A stretch of 35,780 nt of DNA from Candidatus Multivorans thiocomprendens (GTDB taxonomy: Bacteria; Acidobacteriota; Thermoanaerobaculia; Multivoradales; Multivoraceae): contig JAPVWO010000113.1 in the NCBI GenBank assembly GCA_027493375.1, positions 1 through 35,780 on the forward strand, in the 5' to 3' direction. The position numbers and the translations under genes were made by a program. Shown in pieces: positions 25,861 through 33,458 of the stretch (position 1 is its first letter; the number at the start of each line of letters is the position of its first letter). The notes below the pieces were generated by a model. The model made no database searches and was not told the origin of the DNA. It saw only the letters and a program-made list of their open reading frames with translations.

Positions 25861-27066
25861 CTACTCGACCGAGGGGGATCCAGCGTCAGGCACGAGCTCG
25901 CGGCCCGCCGACGACGCGGACGCCGCATCGGCGCAGACGACCTGGAACTCCTGGAACAGGTCGGCCGGAAGCACCGGCGTCGCTCCGGTGAGATCCGTGG
26001 CGGCAACCCGGACCGTCTGAGCTGTGCTCCGCTCCGCGTTCGTCGTCGCGCAACGGCCGTCGTCGGCCGCCACGTCGACTGACCAGGTGAAGGTGAGCGA
26101 GGCGGCCGGGCACTCCTCCGGGTTCACCGCGTTGGAGCTGGCTCCCCCGACCGTAACCGCGCCGGGCAGATCGAGGACCGTCATGTCTCTCATCCCGCCG
26201 GTCAGCGTGACCTCGGCTTCCGGCGTACAGCCGGTCGTCACCAGATGACCCGTTTCGATGGAGAGAGTCGCGGCAACGGATACCGCCGCGCCCCCGCTCG
26301 CGGGACGCACGACCGGACCGGACAGCGGATCGTCTTCACTGTCCGCGAGCATGAGCGTCCAGTCGGCGGACGTTCCCAGGCCGCAGTTCTCGTCCGTGGC
26401 GTCGGCGTCCAGGAACTCTCCCGAACAGGGCGCGGGGGGCAGGACGGCCGCAGGGTGCGGGAGGACATCGAAGAGCCGGTTCCCGTCATCCGAGAACACC
26501 GTTGCCCCGCCGGAACCGCGGCCGTCCGCATCGACCTTGGCGTCGTGGCGCTCCGCCTGAATGCCGCCGATGCTCGGCTCCAGCGGGAGCTGCCGCGGCG
26601 CCTTGGCCAACACGTCCATACGGATCAGGGGCGCCGCCGCCGCGGCCACGTCGTCTCCGATCGGGCGAAACACCCAGTACCAACCGCCGTCCTCCACGTT
26701 GTGCACCCGCAGATCGAGCGAGTCGAAAGCCGTGTCGGACTCGCAGTCGATGAGAGCCGCGACGAGTCCGGTCGTCGCGTCCGGCGACGGCGTCTCCATC
26801 GTCGTGCGGTTGCCGCAGGTGAATGTGTAGGTCACGTCCGCCCAACCGTCGCCCGCCGCGTTTCTCCTGGCCTGCGCCACGAAGCCGCCGCCATGTCCGT
26901 TTCGCCGGGGATTCGAGTCGCTCATGCCCCGGAGATCGGCGAACCAGGGGGCGGTGTGGAGTTCGGCCGCCGGTTCCTGCAACTGAGCTGCGACGGGTTC
27001 AGGCGAGGACGCCAGGAAAAGGCAGCCCACGATCACTGCTGCCCCGATGTTCCGGTAGTTCTTCAC
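25861..27066 (-). CDS. Large secreted protein of unknown function
   Basis: About 401 residues from the GTG at 27066, which follows GAGAGG at 9-nt spacing; a TTG three codons earlier is the alternative. A signal peptide (NIGAAVIVGCLFLASSPEPVAAQ) is clear. The mature protein begins with a WADVTYTFTCGNRTTMETPSPD segment and GGWYWVFRPIGDD. It contains a VDADGRGSGG stretch and several cysteines in well-spaced pairs, and looks like beta-sandwich modules. A later segment, LVTTGCTPEAEVTLTGG to TFTWSVDVAADDGRC, may be a second module. It precedes the metallopeptidase gene by 187 bp on the same strand. I do not recognise the family; an extracellular binding protein or adhesin is possible. Confidence 0.6.
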   Translation of the reverse strand: MKNYRNIGAAVIVGCLFLASSPEPVAAQLQEPAAELHTAPWFADLRGMSDSNPRRNGHGGGFVAQARRNAAGDGWADVTYTFTCGNRTTMETPSPDATTGLVAALIDCESDTAFDSLDLRVHNVEDGGWYWVFRPIGDDVAAAAAPLIRMDVLAKAPRQLPLEPSIGGIQAERHDAKVDADGRGSGGATVFSDDGNRLFDVLPHPAAVLPPAPCSGEFLDADATDENCGLGTSADWTLMLADSEDDPLSGPVVRPASGGAAVSVAATLSIETGHLVTTGCTPEAEVTLTGGMRDMTVLDLPGAVTVGGASSNAVNPEECPAASLTFTWSVDVAADDGRCATTNAERSTAQTVRVAATDLTGATPVLPADLFQEFQVVCADAASASSAGRELVPDAGSPSVE

Positions 27067-27112
27067 GTCGTCCAACCTCTCGTGCCGTGGTTTGAATCGG
27101 GGCAGCGCCCGG

Positions 27113-28357
27113 CTAGGCGCCGCACTTGGCCAGCCTAGCGGAGTGAGCCAGCAGCAGTCCCATCAGGTCGCTCGACGGGATCGTGCCGAGCGCGCCGCGG
27201 ATCGCCTCGACCTCGGTGAACCGCGAGCACTCGTCGACGAAGCAGGTCTCCGAGCGCAGGAGCAGCGGCACCGGGTGCCAACTGTGGGCCTCCATCGGCG
27301 CCGGGGTGGAGTGGTCGCCGGTGATCGCCAGCACGTCCGGGCCCAGGTCGAGGAGCCGGGGCAGCAGCGCGTCCACGGACTCGAGCGTGCCGACCTTCGC
27401 CGCGAGGTCGCCGTCCTCGCCGGCCATGTCCGTGCCCTTGACGTGGAGGAAGAAGTAGTCGAAGTCGGACCAGCGCTCCTCGAGCCGGTCGAGCGTCTCG
27501 CCGAAGCTCTTGCCGCAGTCGACGATCTCCATGCCGCAGACCTTCGCGACGCCGCGGTAGAGCGGGTAGCCGGCCAGCGCCGCAGCCCGCAAGCGGTAGA
27601 GCTCGCCGACTCCGGGCAGCGCCGGCAGCTTCGAGAAGCCGCGGAGCAGGAGCGTGTTCGCCCGGTCCTCGTCCCGGAGTTCCGCCTGGAGCGCCGCGAC
27701 CGCCGGGGCGATGCGGGCGGCGGTCCGCCCCGCCGCTTCGCCGGCGCCGGCCGCCGCCTGCACAGGCAGCGCTGCGACGCCGAGCCGCTGCGGATCCGTG
27801 TCGGCAAGCTCCGCGTCGAGCGCCGGTGTCCCCGCCCGCGGCCGGAACAGGAGCACGAAGCGGTAGGCCTCGCCGGGATGGATCTCGACTTCGACGCCAT
27901 CGCCGGCCGCCTCGATCCGCCTCGCCAGCCGGGCGCAAATCCGCCGGCCCTCGGCCCCGGGGAGGCGTCCGGCACGCCGGTCCGTCAACAGACCTTCCCC
28001 GTCGACCGTGGCGAAGTTCCCCCTCGCCACGACCGCGTCGGGCGAGATGTCGAGACCGAGGCCCAGCGCCTCGAGCACCCCCCTGCCGATGTCCACATCC
28101 GGCGAAGTCGGCTCGTAGCCGAACAGGGCGAGGTGGCCCGGTCCGCTGCCCGGCGTGATGCCGGTACCGGCCGGAACCAGCCGGCCCAGCGAAGACCGGG
28201 CCGCCAGCCGGTCGAGGTTGGGCGTCCGCGCTTCGTCCAGGGCGGTCCGCGGCTGAGCGTCCGTTCGCAGGTCGCCGACGCCGTCGAGCACAAGCAGCAC
28301 GATCCGGCGCTCGTTCGGCTGCGCCAGCCGGCTCAGAAGTGCCATCCGCCGCCCCAT
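27113..28357 (-). CDS. 2,3-bisphosphoglycerate-independent phosphoglycerate mutase, ApgM type
   Basis: A 414-residue (ATG 28357) or 410-residue (ATG 28345) member of the alkaline-phosphatase superfamily, archaeal-type iPGM. It should interconvert 3- and 2-phosphoglycerate in glycolysis and gluconeogenesis using two divalent metals. Metal- and substrate-site motifs are VLDGVGD (D25), ITPGSGPGHLALFGYEP with the nucleophile-region Ser71, FFLHVKGTDMAGEDGD, AITGDHSTP and HSWHPVPLLL. The length is typical of ApgM and shorter than GpmI of E. coli. It lies 11 bp downstream of a small unknown gene and may be co-transcribed with the macro-domain gene. The open frame upstream of 28357 belongs to the antisense of these genes. 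Confidence 0.9.
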   Translation of the reverse strand: MGRRMALLSRLAQPNERRIVLLVLDGVGDLRTDAQPRTALDEARTPNLDRLAARSSLGRLVPAGTGITPGSGPGHLALFGYEPTSPDVDIGRGVLEALGLGLDISPDAVVARGNFATVDGEGLLTDRRAGRLPGAEGRRICARLARRIEAAGDGVEVEIHPGEAYRFVLLFRPRAGTPALDAELADTDPQRLGVAALPVQAAAGAGEAAGRTAARIAPAVAALQAELRDEDRANTLLLRGFSKLPALPGVGELYRLRAAALAGYPLYRGVAKVCGMEIVDCGKSFGETLDRLEERWSDFDYFFLHVKGTDMAGEDGDLAAKVGTLESVDALLPRLLDLGPDVLAITGDHSTPAPMEAHSWHPVPLLLRSETCFVDECSRFTEVEAIRGALGTIPSSDLMGLLLAHSARLAKCGA

Positions 28358-28368
28358 GGCAGCCTCGG

Positions 28369-28785
28369 TCACGCGACGAAGTACGCGGAAGCGCGGACCT
28401 GCAGCCGCGCCCGCGGCTGGAAGCCGCCGCCGTGCAGCCGGAAAGCCGAGTCCCCCGACAGCACCGGCAGGACGATCCAGCCGTCGAAGCTCTCGCCCCG
28501 GTTGTAGGGCGAAACCACTGGCTCGAGCTCGGCCAGCCGCGTCCAGTGGCCGTTCTCCGAGAAGTTCGCCCGCAGCTCCAGGTAGGCCTTGTCGAGATCG
28601 ATGTTCTTCCCATCCCGCGGGTGCCACACCGAGACGACGAAGCGCATCTCGTCGTAGCGGCGCGTGTCCACGCGCTCGCCGTCCAGGTGCTTGAGCGCAT
28701 AGACGAACGCGCCCTTGCTGTCCGTGGCGAAGATCTCCGGCGTGGCCTCGAAGGTCACGTGGAGCGGCTGGACGTTCTGGCTCAA
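28369..28785 (-). CDS. Small conserved-looking protein of unknown function
   Basis: A 138-residue cytoplasmic protein. It starts with TTG (28785) directly after the TGA of the macro-domain gene and has no obvious ribosome site, so translation is probably coupled. It has no signal peptide. The sequence (LHVTFEATPEIFATDSKGAFVYALKHLDG, MRFVVSVWHPRDGKN, WIVLPVLSGDSAFRLHGGGFQPRARLQVRASAYFV) suggests a beta-rich fold ending in a long strand. I do not recognise the family. The real start might be later, but the N-terminal residues appear well structured. The position between a macro-domain protein and a phosphoglycerate mutase gives no firm functional clue. Confidence 0.6.
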   Translation of the reverse strand: MSQNVQPLHVTFEATPEIFATDSKGAFVYALKHLDGERVDTRRYDEMRFVVSVWHPRDGKNIDLDKAYLELRANFSENGHWTRLAELEPVVSPYNRGESFDGWIVLPVLSGDSAFRLHGGGFQPRARLQVRASAYFVA

Positions 28786-29313
28786 TCAGCGGAAGCCGCG
28801 GCGCAGCTCGTTGCGGAACGTCTGGAAGTTCTTCTCGCCGTGGAGGCAGACGACGACGCGCTCCAGCTTCGTGCCGCCCTGCAGGTACCGGTGCACCTCG
28901 GTCAGCAGAATGCGGGCGCAACGGTCGACCGGATAGCCGAAGATGCCGGTGGAGATCGCGGGAATCGCGATCGTGCGCTGGCCGTTGCGGTCGGCCAGGG
29001 CCAGCGACGCGCGCACGGCGGCGGCGAGCTTGCGGTCTTCGTCGCCCTCGCCCATCCGCGGGCCGACCGCGTGGATCACCTGCCTGGCCTTCAGCGTGCC
29101 GGCGCCCGTCATCACCGCGGTGCCGACCGGCGTGCCGCCGATCCGGTTGCATTCGTCCTGGATCGACGTGCCGCCCTTCTCGCGCACGGCGCCGGCCACG
29201 CCTCCGCCGAGTTGCAGCTCCTCGTTCGCCGGATTGACGATCGCGTCGACTTCCAGCTCCGTGATGTCGCCCTCGATCAGCTCGAGCAGCGTGTCGTTCA
29301 TCCTGACGGCCAC
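28786..29313 (-). CDS. Macro-domain protein, O-acetyl-ADP-ribose deacetylase-like
   Basis: A 175-residue single-domain protein. The ADP-ribose-binding signature is complete: GDITELEVDAIVNPANEELQLGGGVAGAVREKGG, then TGAGTLKARQVIHAVGP and IAIPAISTGIFGYPVDRCARIL. Enzymes of this MacroD/YmdB type hydrolyse O-acetyl-ADP-ribose or remove ADP-ribose from proteins or nucleic acids. The GTG start at 29313 is preceded by GGGGAG at 6-nt spacing; the ATG at 29301 lacks a comparable site. It is the first gene of a three-gene minus-strand group with the unknown 138-residue protein and the mutase, and is divergent from the GNAT-like gene with 80 bp between. Confidence 0.9.
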   Translation of the reverse strand: MAVRMNDTLLELIEGDITELEVDAIVNPANEELQLGGGVAGAVREKGGTSIQDECNRIGGTPVGTAVMTGAGTLKARQVIHAVGPRMGEGDEDRKLAAAVRASLALADRNGQRTIAIPAISTGIFGYPVDRCARILLTEVHRYLQGGTKLERVVVCLHGEKNFQTFRNELRRGFR

Positions 29314-29393
29314 TACCTACTCCCCAACAGCCAAAGCTCGGACAAGTCGCGGGATTCTATCGCAGTCGTACGGAGCGCGTGTAGCGTCGGAGC

Positions 29394-30740
29394 GTGGGGG
29401 CAGTAGTGGAGACCGCCTGGCATCGTTCCCTGGACCGCCTGCGCGCCGGCGGGGCGCCCGAGGACGATCTCGATCGGGCAATCGCCGGCGTCCTGCCGCG
29501 GGGCGACATCTCCGCCGTGCCGGAGGACGCCGCGCGCCTCGTCCTCGGTTCGCAATCGATCGGCGACGCGGAGGCCCTGCCGGACGAGGCGCTCATCGGC
29601 TGGGCGGCCGGCGGCGATGGCGACGCCGACGCCCCCGGCGGCGAAGTCCGCGGCTACGACCGGCTGATCCTCGACCTGCTCGAGGCGGGGTTCCGGATCG
29701 TCCGGGAGCGGGCCTGCGGCGAGTCGGCCCCGTTCCGCGTCCTGCGCGCCCGGCGGGACGGCTATCGCATTCGCAGCTTCCGGCCGGGCGACGAACTCGC
29801 GATCCTCAAGTTGTTCCGGGACAGCTTCGGCGAAGACCTGCGCCTGGACCGCTGGCGGTGGAGGTACGTCGACAACCCGCGCGGCGGCCCGCGCATCTCG
29901 CTCGCGTTCGCGCCCGACGGCCGGCTCGTCGGCCAGTACTGCGCGTACCCCGTACGCTGGCGCGGGCTTCCCCCGTCGGCTCCTGCCGAAGGCCACCAGG
30001 TCGGCGACACGATGACCCGCCGCGGCGCCCGCGGCGTGGGCCGCGGGCCGACCAGCATCCTCGCGCGCACTTCGCGGCACTTCTACCTGGTCCATTGCAA
30101 CGGCCGGGTCGCGTTCAACTACGGCTTCAACACGGGCAACATCACGAAGTTCTCCACCCGCTACGTGGGCGCCCACGTCGTGGAGGATGCTCCCAATCGG
30201 GTGCTGCCGAAGGAAGCGCCACTCGGCGGCCGGCCGCGATTCGGGCGCGGCTACGAGTTGCGCCGCATCACCGAACGCTTCGGGATCGGTCCGGAGTTCG
30301 ACGCCCTGTTCGACCGGGTCGCCGACCGCTACGGCCTGCTGGTGGAGCGATCGGCCGAGTACCTGCGCTGGCGCTACCTGGACTGCCCCGATGACGGCCT
30401 GGAGCTGGTCGCCGCCTACCGCCGCGGCCGCCTGGCGGGCTGGGTGGCGGCCAGGCGCCTGCCGGACGGGGTGGAGTTGGGCGATGCCCTGATCGACCCC
30501 CGCGAGCGACCGGCGCTGCGATCCCTCGTGGCCGAGGTCCGGGCGGCCGGCCTGCCGCTCGCCGGCTGGTTCAGCGAGAGACCGTCGTGGTGGTCAAGAG
30601 AGATCGACAGGCTCGGCTTCGTCCGGCGGCCCGAACCCCAGGGCCTGGTGACCATCATGGTGCCCTTCGTCTGTGGCGACGCGGTCGAACGGCTGCGGGC
30701 GACGGGGTACTACACGAAGGCCGACGGGGACCTGTTCTAG
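29394..30740 (+). CDS. GNAT-like acyltransferase family protein
   Basis: A 448-residue cytoplasmic protein with GTG start at 29394; GTG at 29406 with GGGGG upstream is an equally good start. After an unrecognised helical N-terminal segment (1-120), YRIRSFRPGDELAILKLFRDSFGE begins a GNAT-type fold. DRWRWRYVDNPRG, LVGQYCAYPVRW, GVGRGPTSILA and FNYGFNTGN follow in the pattern of large GNAT/Eis-like proteins, and a second, similar half starts near YLRWRYLDCPDDGLELVAAY. Such proteins often acylate sugars or amino groups in surface-polysaccharide loci, which agrees with the adjacent glycosyltransferase and export permease. Its TAG shares CTAG with the convergent glycosyltransferase stop. Confidence 0.7.
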   Translation: MGAVVETAWHRSLDRLRAGGAPEDDLDRAIAGVLPRGDISAVPEDAARLVLGSQSIGDAEALPDEALIGWAAGGDGDADAPGGEVRGYDRLILDLLEAGFRIVRERACGESAPFRVLRARRDGYRIRSFRPGDELAILKLFRDSFGEDLRLDRWRWRYVDNPRGGPRISLAFAPDGRLVGQYCAYPVRWRGLPPSAPAEGHQVGDTMTRRGARGVGRGPTSILARTSRHFYLVHCNGRVAFNYGFNTGNITKFSTRYVGAHVVEDAPNRVLPKEAPLGGRPRFGRGYELRRITERFGIGPEFDALFDRVADRYGLLVERSAEYLRWRYLDCPDDGLELVAAYRRGRLAGWVAARRLPDGVELGDALIDPRERPALRSLVAEVRAAGLPLAGWFSERPSWWSREIDRLGFVRRPEPQGLVTIMVPFVCGDAVERLRATGYYTKADGDLF

Positions 30741-31780
30741 CTCACCAGCCACCCCCCCAGGTCGCGGCAGTTCCCATCCGTCACGCGCACCCAGAGGTCC
30801 GACCGCGCCCCGCCCAGCACGTCCGCCGGAATCTCGAAGTCGGCCGCCGCGCCGGCCGAGATGCGACAGCCGGTGGCCGGAGCGCCCAGCGGCAGCGGCG
30901 TCACCTCGACCCAGACCTCGTCGCCGGTCCCCCCGCCGGCGAGCGGGGCCACGTCCTCGAACCGCCGCGGCACCCGCTCCAGGCGGCGCAACAGCGCCGC
31001 GAACCACGCCCCGTAGCGGCGGCGCCGGAAGCGTTCCGCCGACTCCTCGAACCACAACCGGGCCCGCGGTTCCCGCTTCGCGCTCTGGTCGTAGGCGTGG
31101 ACGCAGCGCGCCGCGGGCGCCAGCACCGCGCGAACGCCGGCGCTCCGCGCCCGCAGCAGCCACTCCGTCTCCTCGAAGTAGAGCCGAAAGCCCTCGTCGA
31201 ACCGCCCCACCCGCCGCCAGCCGTCCCGGGTAACCGCCAGGCAGGCGCCGGTCAGCTCGTAGCAGGTCACGGGCGCGTCGGCCCCCCAGAAGGCGCGGGC
31301 GCGGCGCCGCCACCGGCGCCGGAAGAAGCGGCCCCAGGCCGGAGAGCGCTCCGCCCACGCCGCGTCCAGCTCCGCCCGCCACGTTCGAAGCGCCTGCGGC
31401 GGCAGCATCAGCCGGCAGCCCTCGTCCCAGAACAGGCGCGGCCCCGCGATGTCGGCACCGCCCAGCGCGTCGCGCAGGGCGCGCAGGCAGCCGGGCTCCA
31501 CCGCCACGTCGGCGTTCATCAGCAGCAGCACGTCCCCCGTCGCGTGCTCCACGCCGAGGTTGATGCCGGCTGCGTAGCCCAGGTTCTCGCCCGGGCGGAG
31601 CACCTGAGCTTCCAGACCGTCCGGCGCCCCCTCCCCGATCGCCGACGCGCCCGCGGCACCGTTGTCGACAACGATCACCTCGAGCGAAATCGCCGACATC
31701 CGCGCGTCCTCGTGGAGCGCCGCCACCGCGGCTTCGAGCAGCCAGGGTGTTCGATAGTGGACGACGACCGCGGAGATCAC
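30737..31780 (-). CDS. Glycosyltransferase family 2
   Basis: A 347-residue enzyme of the rhamnosyltransferase-like GT2 group. It shows the GT-A fold motifs: AVVVHYRTPWLLEAAVAAL at the N-terminus, VIVVDNGAAG, NLGYAAGINLGVEHATGDVLLLMNADVAVEP (NAD at the metal-binding position), and the acceptor-side block LTGACLAVTRDGWRRVGRFDEGFRLYFEETEW. The last 60 residues form an extra C-terminal portion of unknown role. It starts with GTG immediately after the TGA of the ABC permease (TGAGTG), so the two are coupled and likely make and export a surface glycan. The sugar donor cannot be predicted. Confidence 0.9.
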   Translation of the reverse strand: MISAVVVHYRTPWLLEAAVAALHEDARMSAISLEVIVVDNGAAGASAIGEGAPDGLEAQVLRPGENLGYAAGINLGVEHATGDVLLLMNADVAVEPGCLRALRDALGGADIAGPRLFWDEGCRLMLPPQALRTWRAELDAAWAERSPAWGRFFRRRWRRRARAFWGADAPVTCYELTGACLAVTRDGWRRVGRFDEGFRLYFEETEWLLRARSAGVRAVLAPAARCVHAYDQSAKREPRARLWFEESAERFRRRRYGAWFAALLRRLERVPRRFEDVAPLAGGGTGDEVWVEVTPLPLGAPATGCRISAGAAADFEIPADVLGGARSDLWVRVTDGNCRDLGGWLVS

Positions 31781-32572
31781 TCAGATCTCGTCGGCGAGGC
31801 CATGCTTCAGGCGGGCGAACAACGCGCCGCCGAAGACCACCGCGGCGATCGTCACCGCGAGCAGCGGCGCCAAGCTCAGCGGAACTCCGCCGCCCAGGAA
31901 CGCGGCCCGGTAGAGGTAGACCAGGCCGGTCAGGGGGTTCCATTCCACGAACCACTTGTAGTCAGCCGGAACGACATGCACCGAGTAGATGATCGGCGTC
32001 ACGAAGAACCAGGCGTTCAGAACCAGGCCGGCGGCCTGCGCGGTGTCGCGGAAGTGAGCGTTCGCCGCCGCCAGCCCCAGGCCAAGTCCGAACGCCAGCG
32101 CCGCCTGCAGCGGCACCGCGACCAGCAGCAGCGGCAGACTCGCCACGGAGAGTTCACCGATCACGGCCAGGATGACGACGAAGGCCACGACGCCGACCGA
32201 GGCGTGCAGCAGCGCGCCGATCACCAGCGACGCCACGAGCAACTCCGCCGGCAACCGCATCTTCTTGACCAAGTCCGCGTTGTCCGTGATCGCCGACGCC
32301 GACCGGCTGACCCCTTCGTGGATCGCCATCCACGGCAGCAGGCCGCAGAACAGGAAGACCGCGAAGTTCTGCGTCCGCTCGCCGTCGAGCGGGAACCGCA
32401 GCAGGAACGAGAACACGTAGGTGAACAGCAGGAGCTGCCACAGCGGGTTCAGCAGCGACCAGACCAGCCCCAGCGCCGACCCCGCGTAGCGCGACCGGAG
32501 GTTGCGGACGACCAACTCGCGGAGCAGAAACAGGTGCTGCCTGCGGCGGCTGATAGTGGAGGCGACCGTCAC
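31781..32572 (-). CDS. ABC-2 type polysaccharide export permease (Wzm/TagG-like)
   Basis: A 263-residue inner-membrane protein with about six membrane segments. The cytoplasmic amphipathic start, FLLRELVVRNLRSRYAGSALGLVWSLLNPLWQLLLFTYVF, is diagnostic of Wzm/TagG permeases. FCGLLPWMAIHEGVSRSASAITDNADLVKKMRLP and FVTPIIYSVHVVP also fit. It should form a channel for lipid-linked polysaccharide, powered by a Wzt/TagH ATPase. No ATPase gene is in the window on either side, which is unusual. The start GTG at 32572 overlaps the toxin gene stop by GTGA; the glycosyltransferase gene follows immediately. Confidence 0.92.
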   Translation of the reverse strand: MTVASTISRRRQHLFLLRELVVRNLRSRYAGSALGLVWSLLNPLWQLLLFTYVFSFLLRFPLDGERTQNFAVFLFCGLLPWMAIHEGVSRSASAITDNADLVKKMRLPAELLVASLVIGALLHASVGVVAFVVILAVIGELSVASLPLLLVAVPLQAALAFGLGLGLAAANAHFRDTAQAAGLVLNAWFFVTPIIYSVHVVPADYKWFVEWNPLTGLVYLYRAAFLGGGVPLSLAPLLAVTIAAVVFGGALFARLKHGLADEI

Positions 32573-33036
32573 CGGCCGATTATCCCCGATACGAGCCCCT
32601 GGGCGGTCAGGGGTTGCCAGGGACTGATGACATCGACGTCCAGACTTTGGAAGTGGGAGACGTTTCGGGTCGCAACCGTCAGGTGGTGCACAGCCGCCGT
32701 GCCCGCGATGAGCGCATCCGCGAGACCCGGAGTCCGGCCCGCGCGGCGCGCCTGGGCGCGCAGCGTCGCCGCATGCCGGGCCACGCGGCGCCCGACACCG
32801 AGAAGGCGGTCGTCGTGCTCCGCAACGATCGCGGACAGCACCTTCCGGAGTTCGCGCCGGCGGCGCCCCGTGGGAAGCAGCCGCAGCCCGAAGTGGAGTT
32901 CGTGAATCACGATGGTCGAAAGCCAAAGGTCGTCCCTGGAGTTCAGGAACGCCACGACCTGGAGGTCCGGCGCCGACTTCACCAACTCCGAGACGACGTT
33001 CGTATCGAGCAGGAACCCCCTCAATCCCAATCCCAC
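32569..33036 (-). CDS. vapC: PIN-domain ribonuclease toxin, VapC family
   Basis: A 155-residue PIN-domain protein (FitB-like VapC). The acidic metal-binding residues are D11 (LLDTNVVSEL), E46 (IHELHFGL) and D107 (LADALIAGTA), with ATRNVSHF following. Such toxins cleave tRNA or rRNA when freed from their antitoxin. The frame opens with GTG at 33036, overlapping the antitoxin end; TTG at 33024, which overlaps the antitoxin stop as TTGA, is a good alternative and gives the usual short N-terminus before GFLLDTN. The usual family end is near ISPW; about 15 extra residues reach the permease start. That suggests the cassette was placed directly in front of the transporter gene. Confidence 0.92.
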   Translation of the reverse strand: MGLGLRGFLLDTNVVSELVKSAPDLQVVAFLNSRDDLWLSTIVIHELHFGLRLLPTGRRRRELRKVLSAIVAEHDDRLLGVGRRVARHAATLRAQARRAGRTPGLADALIAGTAAVHHLTVATRNVSHFQSLDVDVISPWQPLTAQGLVSGIIGR

Positions 33037-33314
33037 TCGTCGCCCTGGAAGGGGATCTCGCGCTCAGGATCATCCTTCCGGTCGGGGAGTTCGAGTTCAA
33101 GCCCCCTGGGCACGTTCTGGACAAGCCACCGCCCGAGCGGTTTCTTCGGCGTCGAGCGTCGATCCCACTCCCGCTTCGGCACAACGACGAAGGTGTTCCG
33201 TCTGCCGATCTGCTGGGGTCCCTCCTGCTCCGCGAGCCGGAGGATCTCCGACAGGCGCGCCTTCGCCTCGGCGACTGTCCAGGCTCTTGGCGAATCGGTC
33301 TGCTCGGCCTTCAC
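33021..33314 (-). CDS. Phd/YefM-type antitoxin of the VapC pair
   Basis: A 97-residue antitoxin. The N-terminal DNA-binding segment AWTVAEAKARLSEILRLAEQEGPQQI, followed by RRNTFVVVPKREWDRR, is the Phd/YefM pattern; the acidic, aromatic tail (PFQGDEWDWD) should wrap around the toxin. I chose GTG at 33314, which follows AGGAGG at 11-nt spacing; an ATG at 33350 inside the palindromic operator would give 12 more residues. The gene precedes and overlaps the PIN toxin. Autoregulation through the palindrome upstream is expected. Confidence 0.87.
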   Translation of the reverse strand: MKAEQTDSPRAWTVAEAKARLSEILRLAEQEGPQQIGRRNTFVVVPKREWDRRSTPKKPLGRWLVQNVPRGLELELPDRKDDPEREIPFQGDEWDWD

Positions 33315-33336
33315 GGGGGTAGGTTCCTCCTGTCGA

Positions 33337-33359
33337 ACATGGTCCAACATAGACCATGT
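33337..33359. promoter_or_regulatory. Palindromic operator upstream of the toxin-antitoxin pair
   Basis: A perfect 8-bp inverted repeat, ACATGGTC (33337-33344) and GACCATGT (33352-33359), is separated by seven bases. It lies 23 bp in front of the antitoxin start. Antitoxins of this class bind such palindromes to repress their own operon, so this is the likely operator, overlapping the promoter. It also lies in the divergent space to the coiled-coil gene at 33459 and might affect that gene. Confidence 0.7.
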
Positions 33360-33458
33360 CCGGGCCGCAATCAAGAGAGACGCGCCAAATCCGTCCTCGT
33401 CCATAGAGACCAGACGGCAGGTCGCCAACCTGCCGACATCCGTAGGGAAGGAGAGACG

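Noticed and set aside
28358..29152. Extended mutase of 679 residues fused to upstream sequence
   Set aside because: The upstream part is out of frame with the real macro-domain and small-protein genes; the mutase starts at 28357 or 28345.
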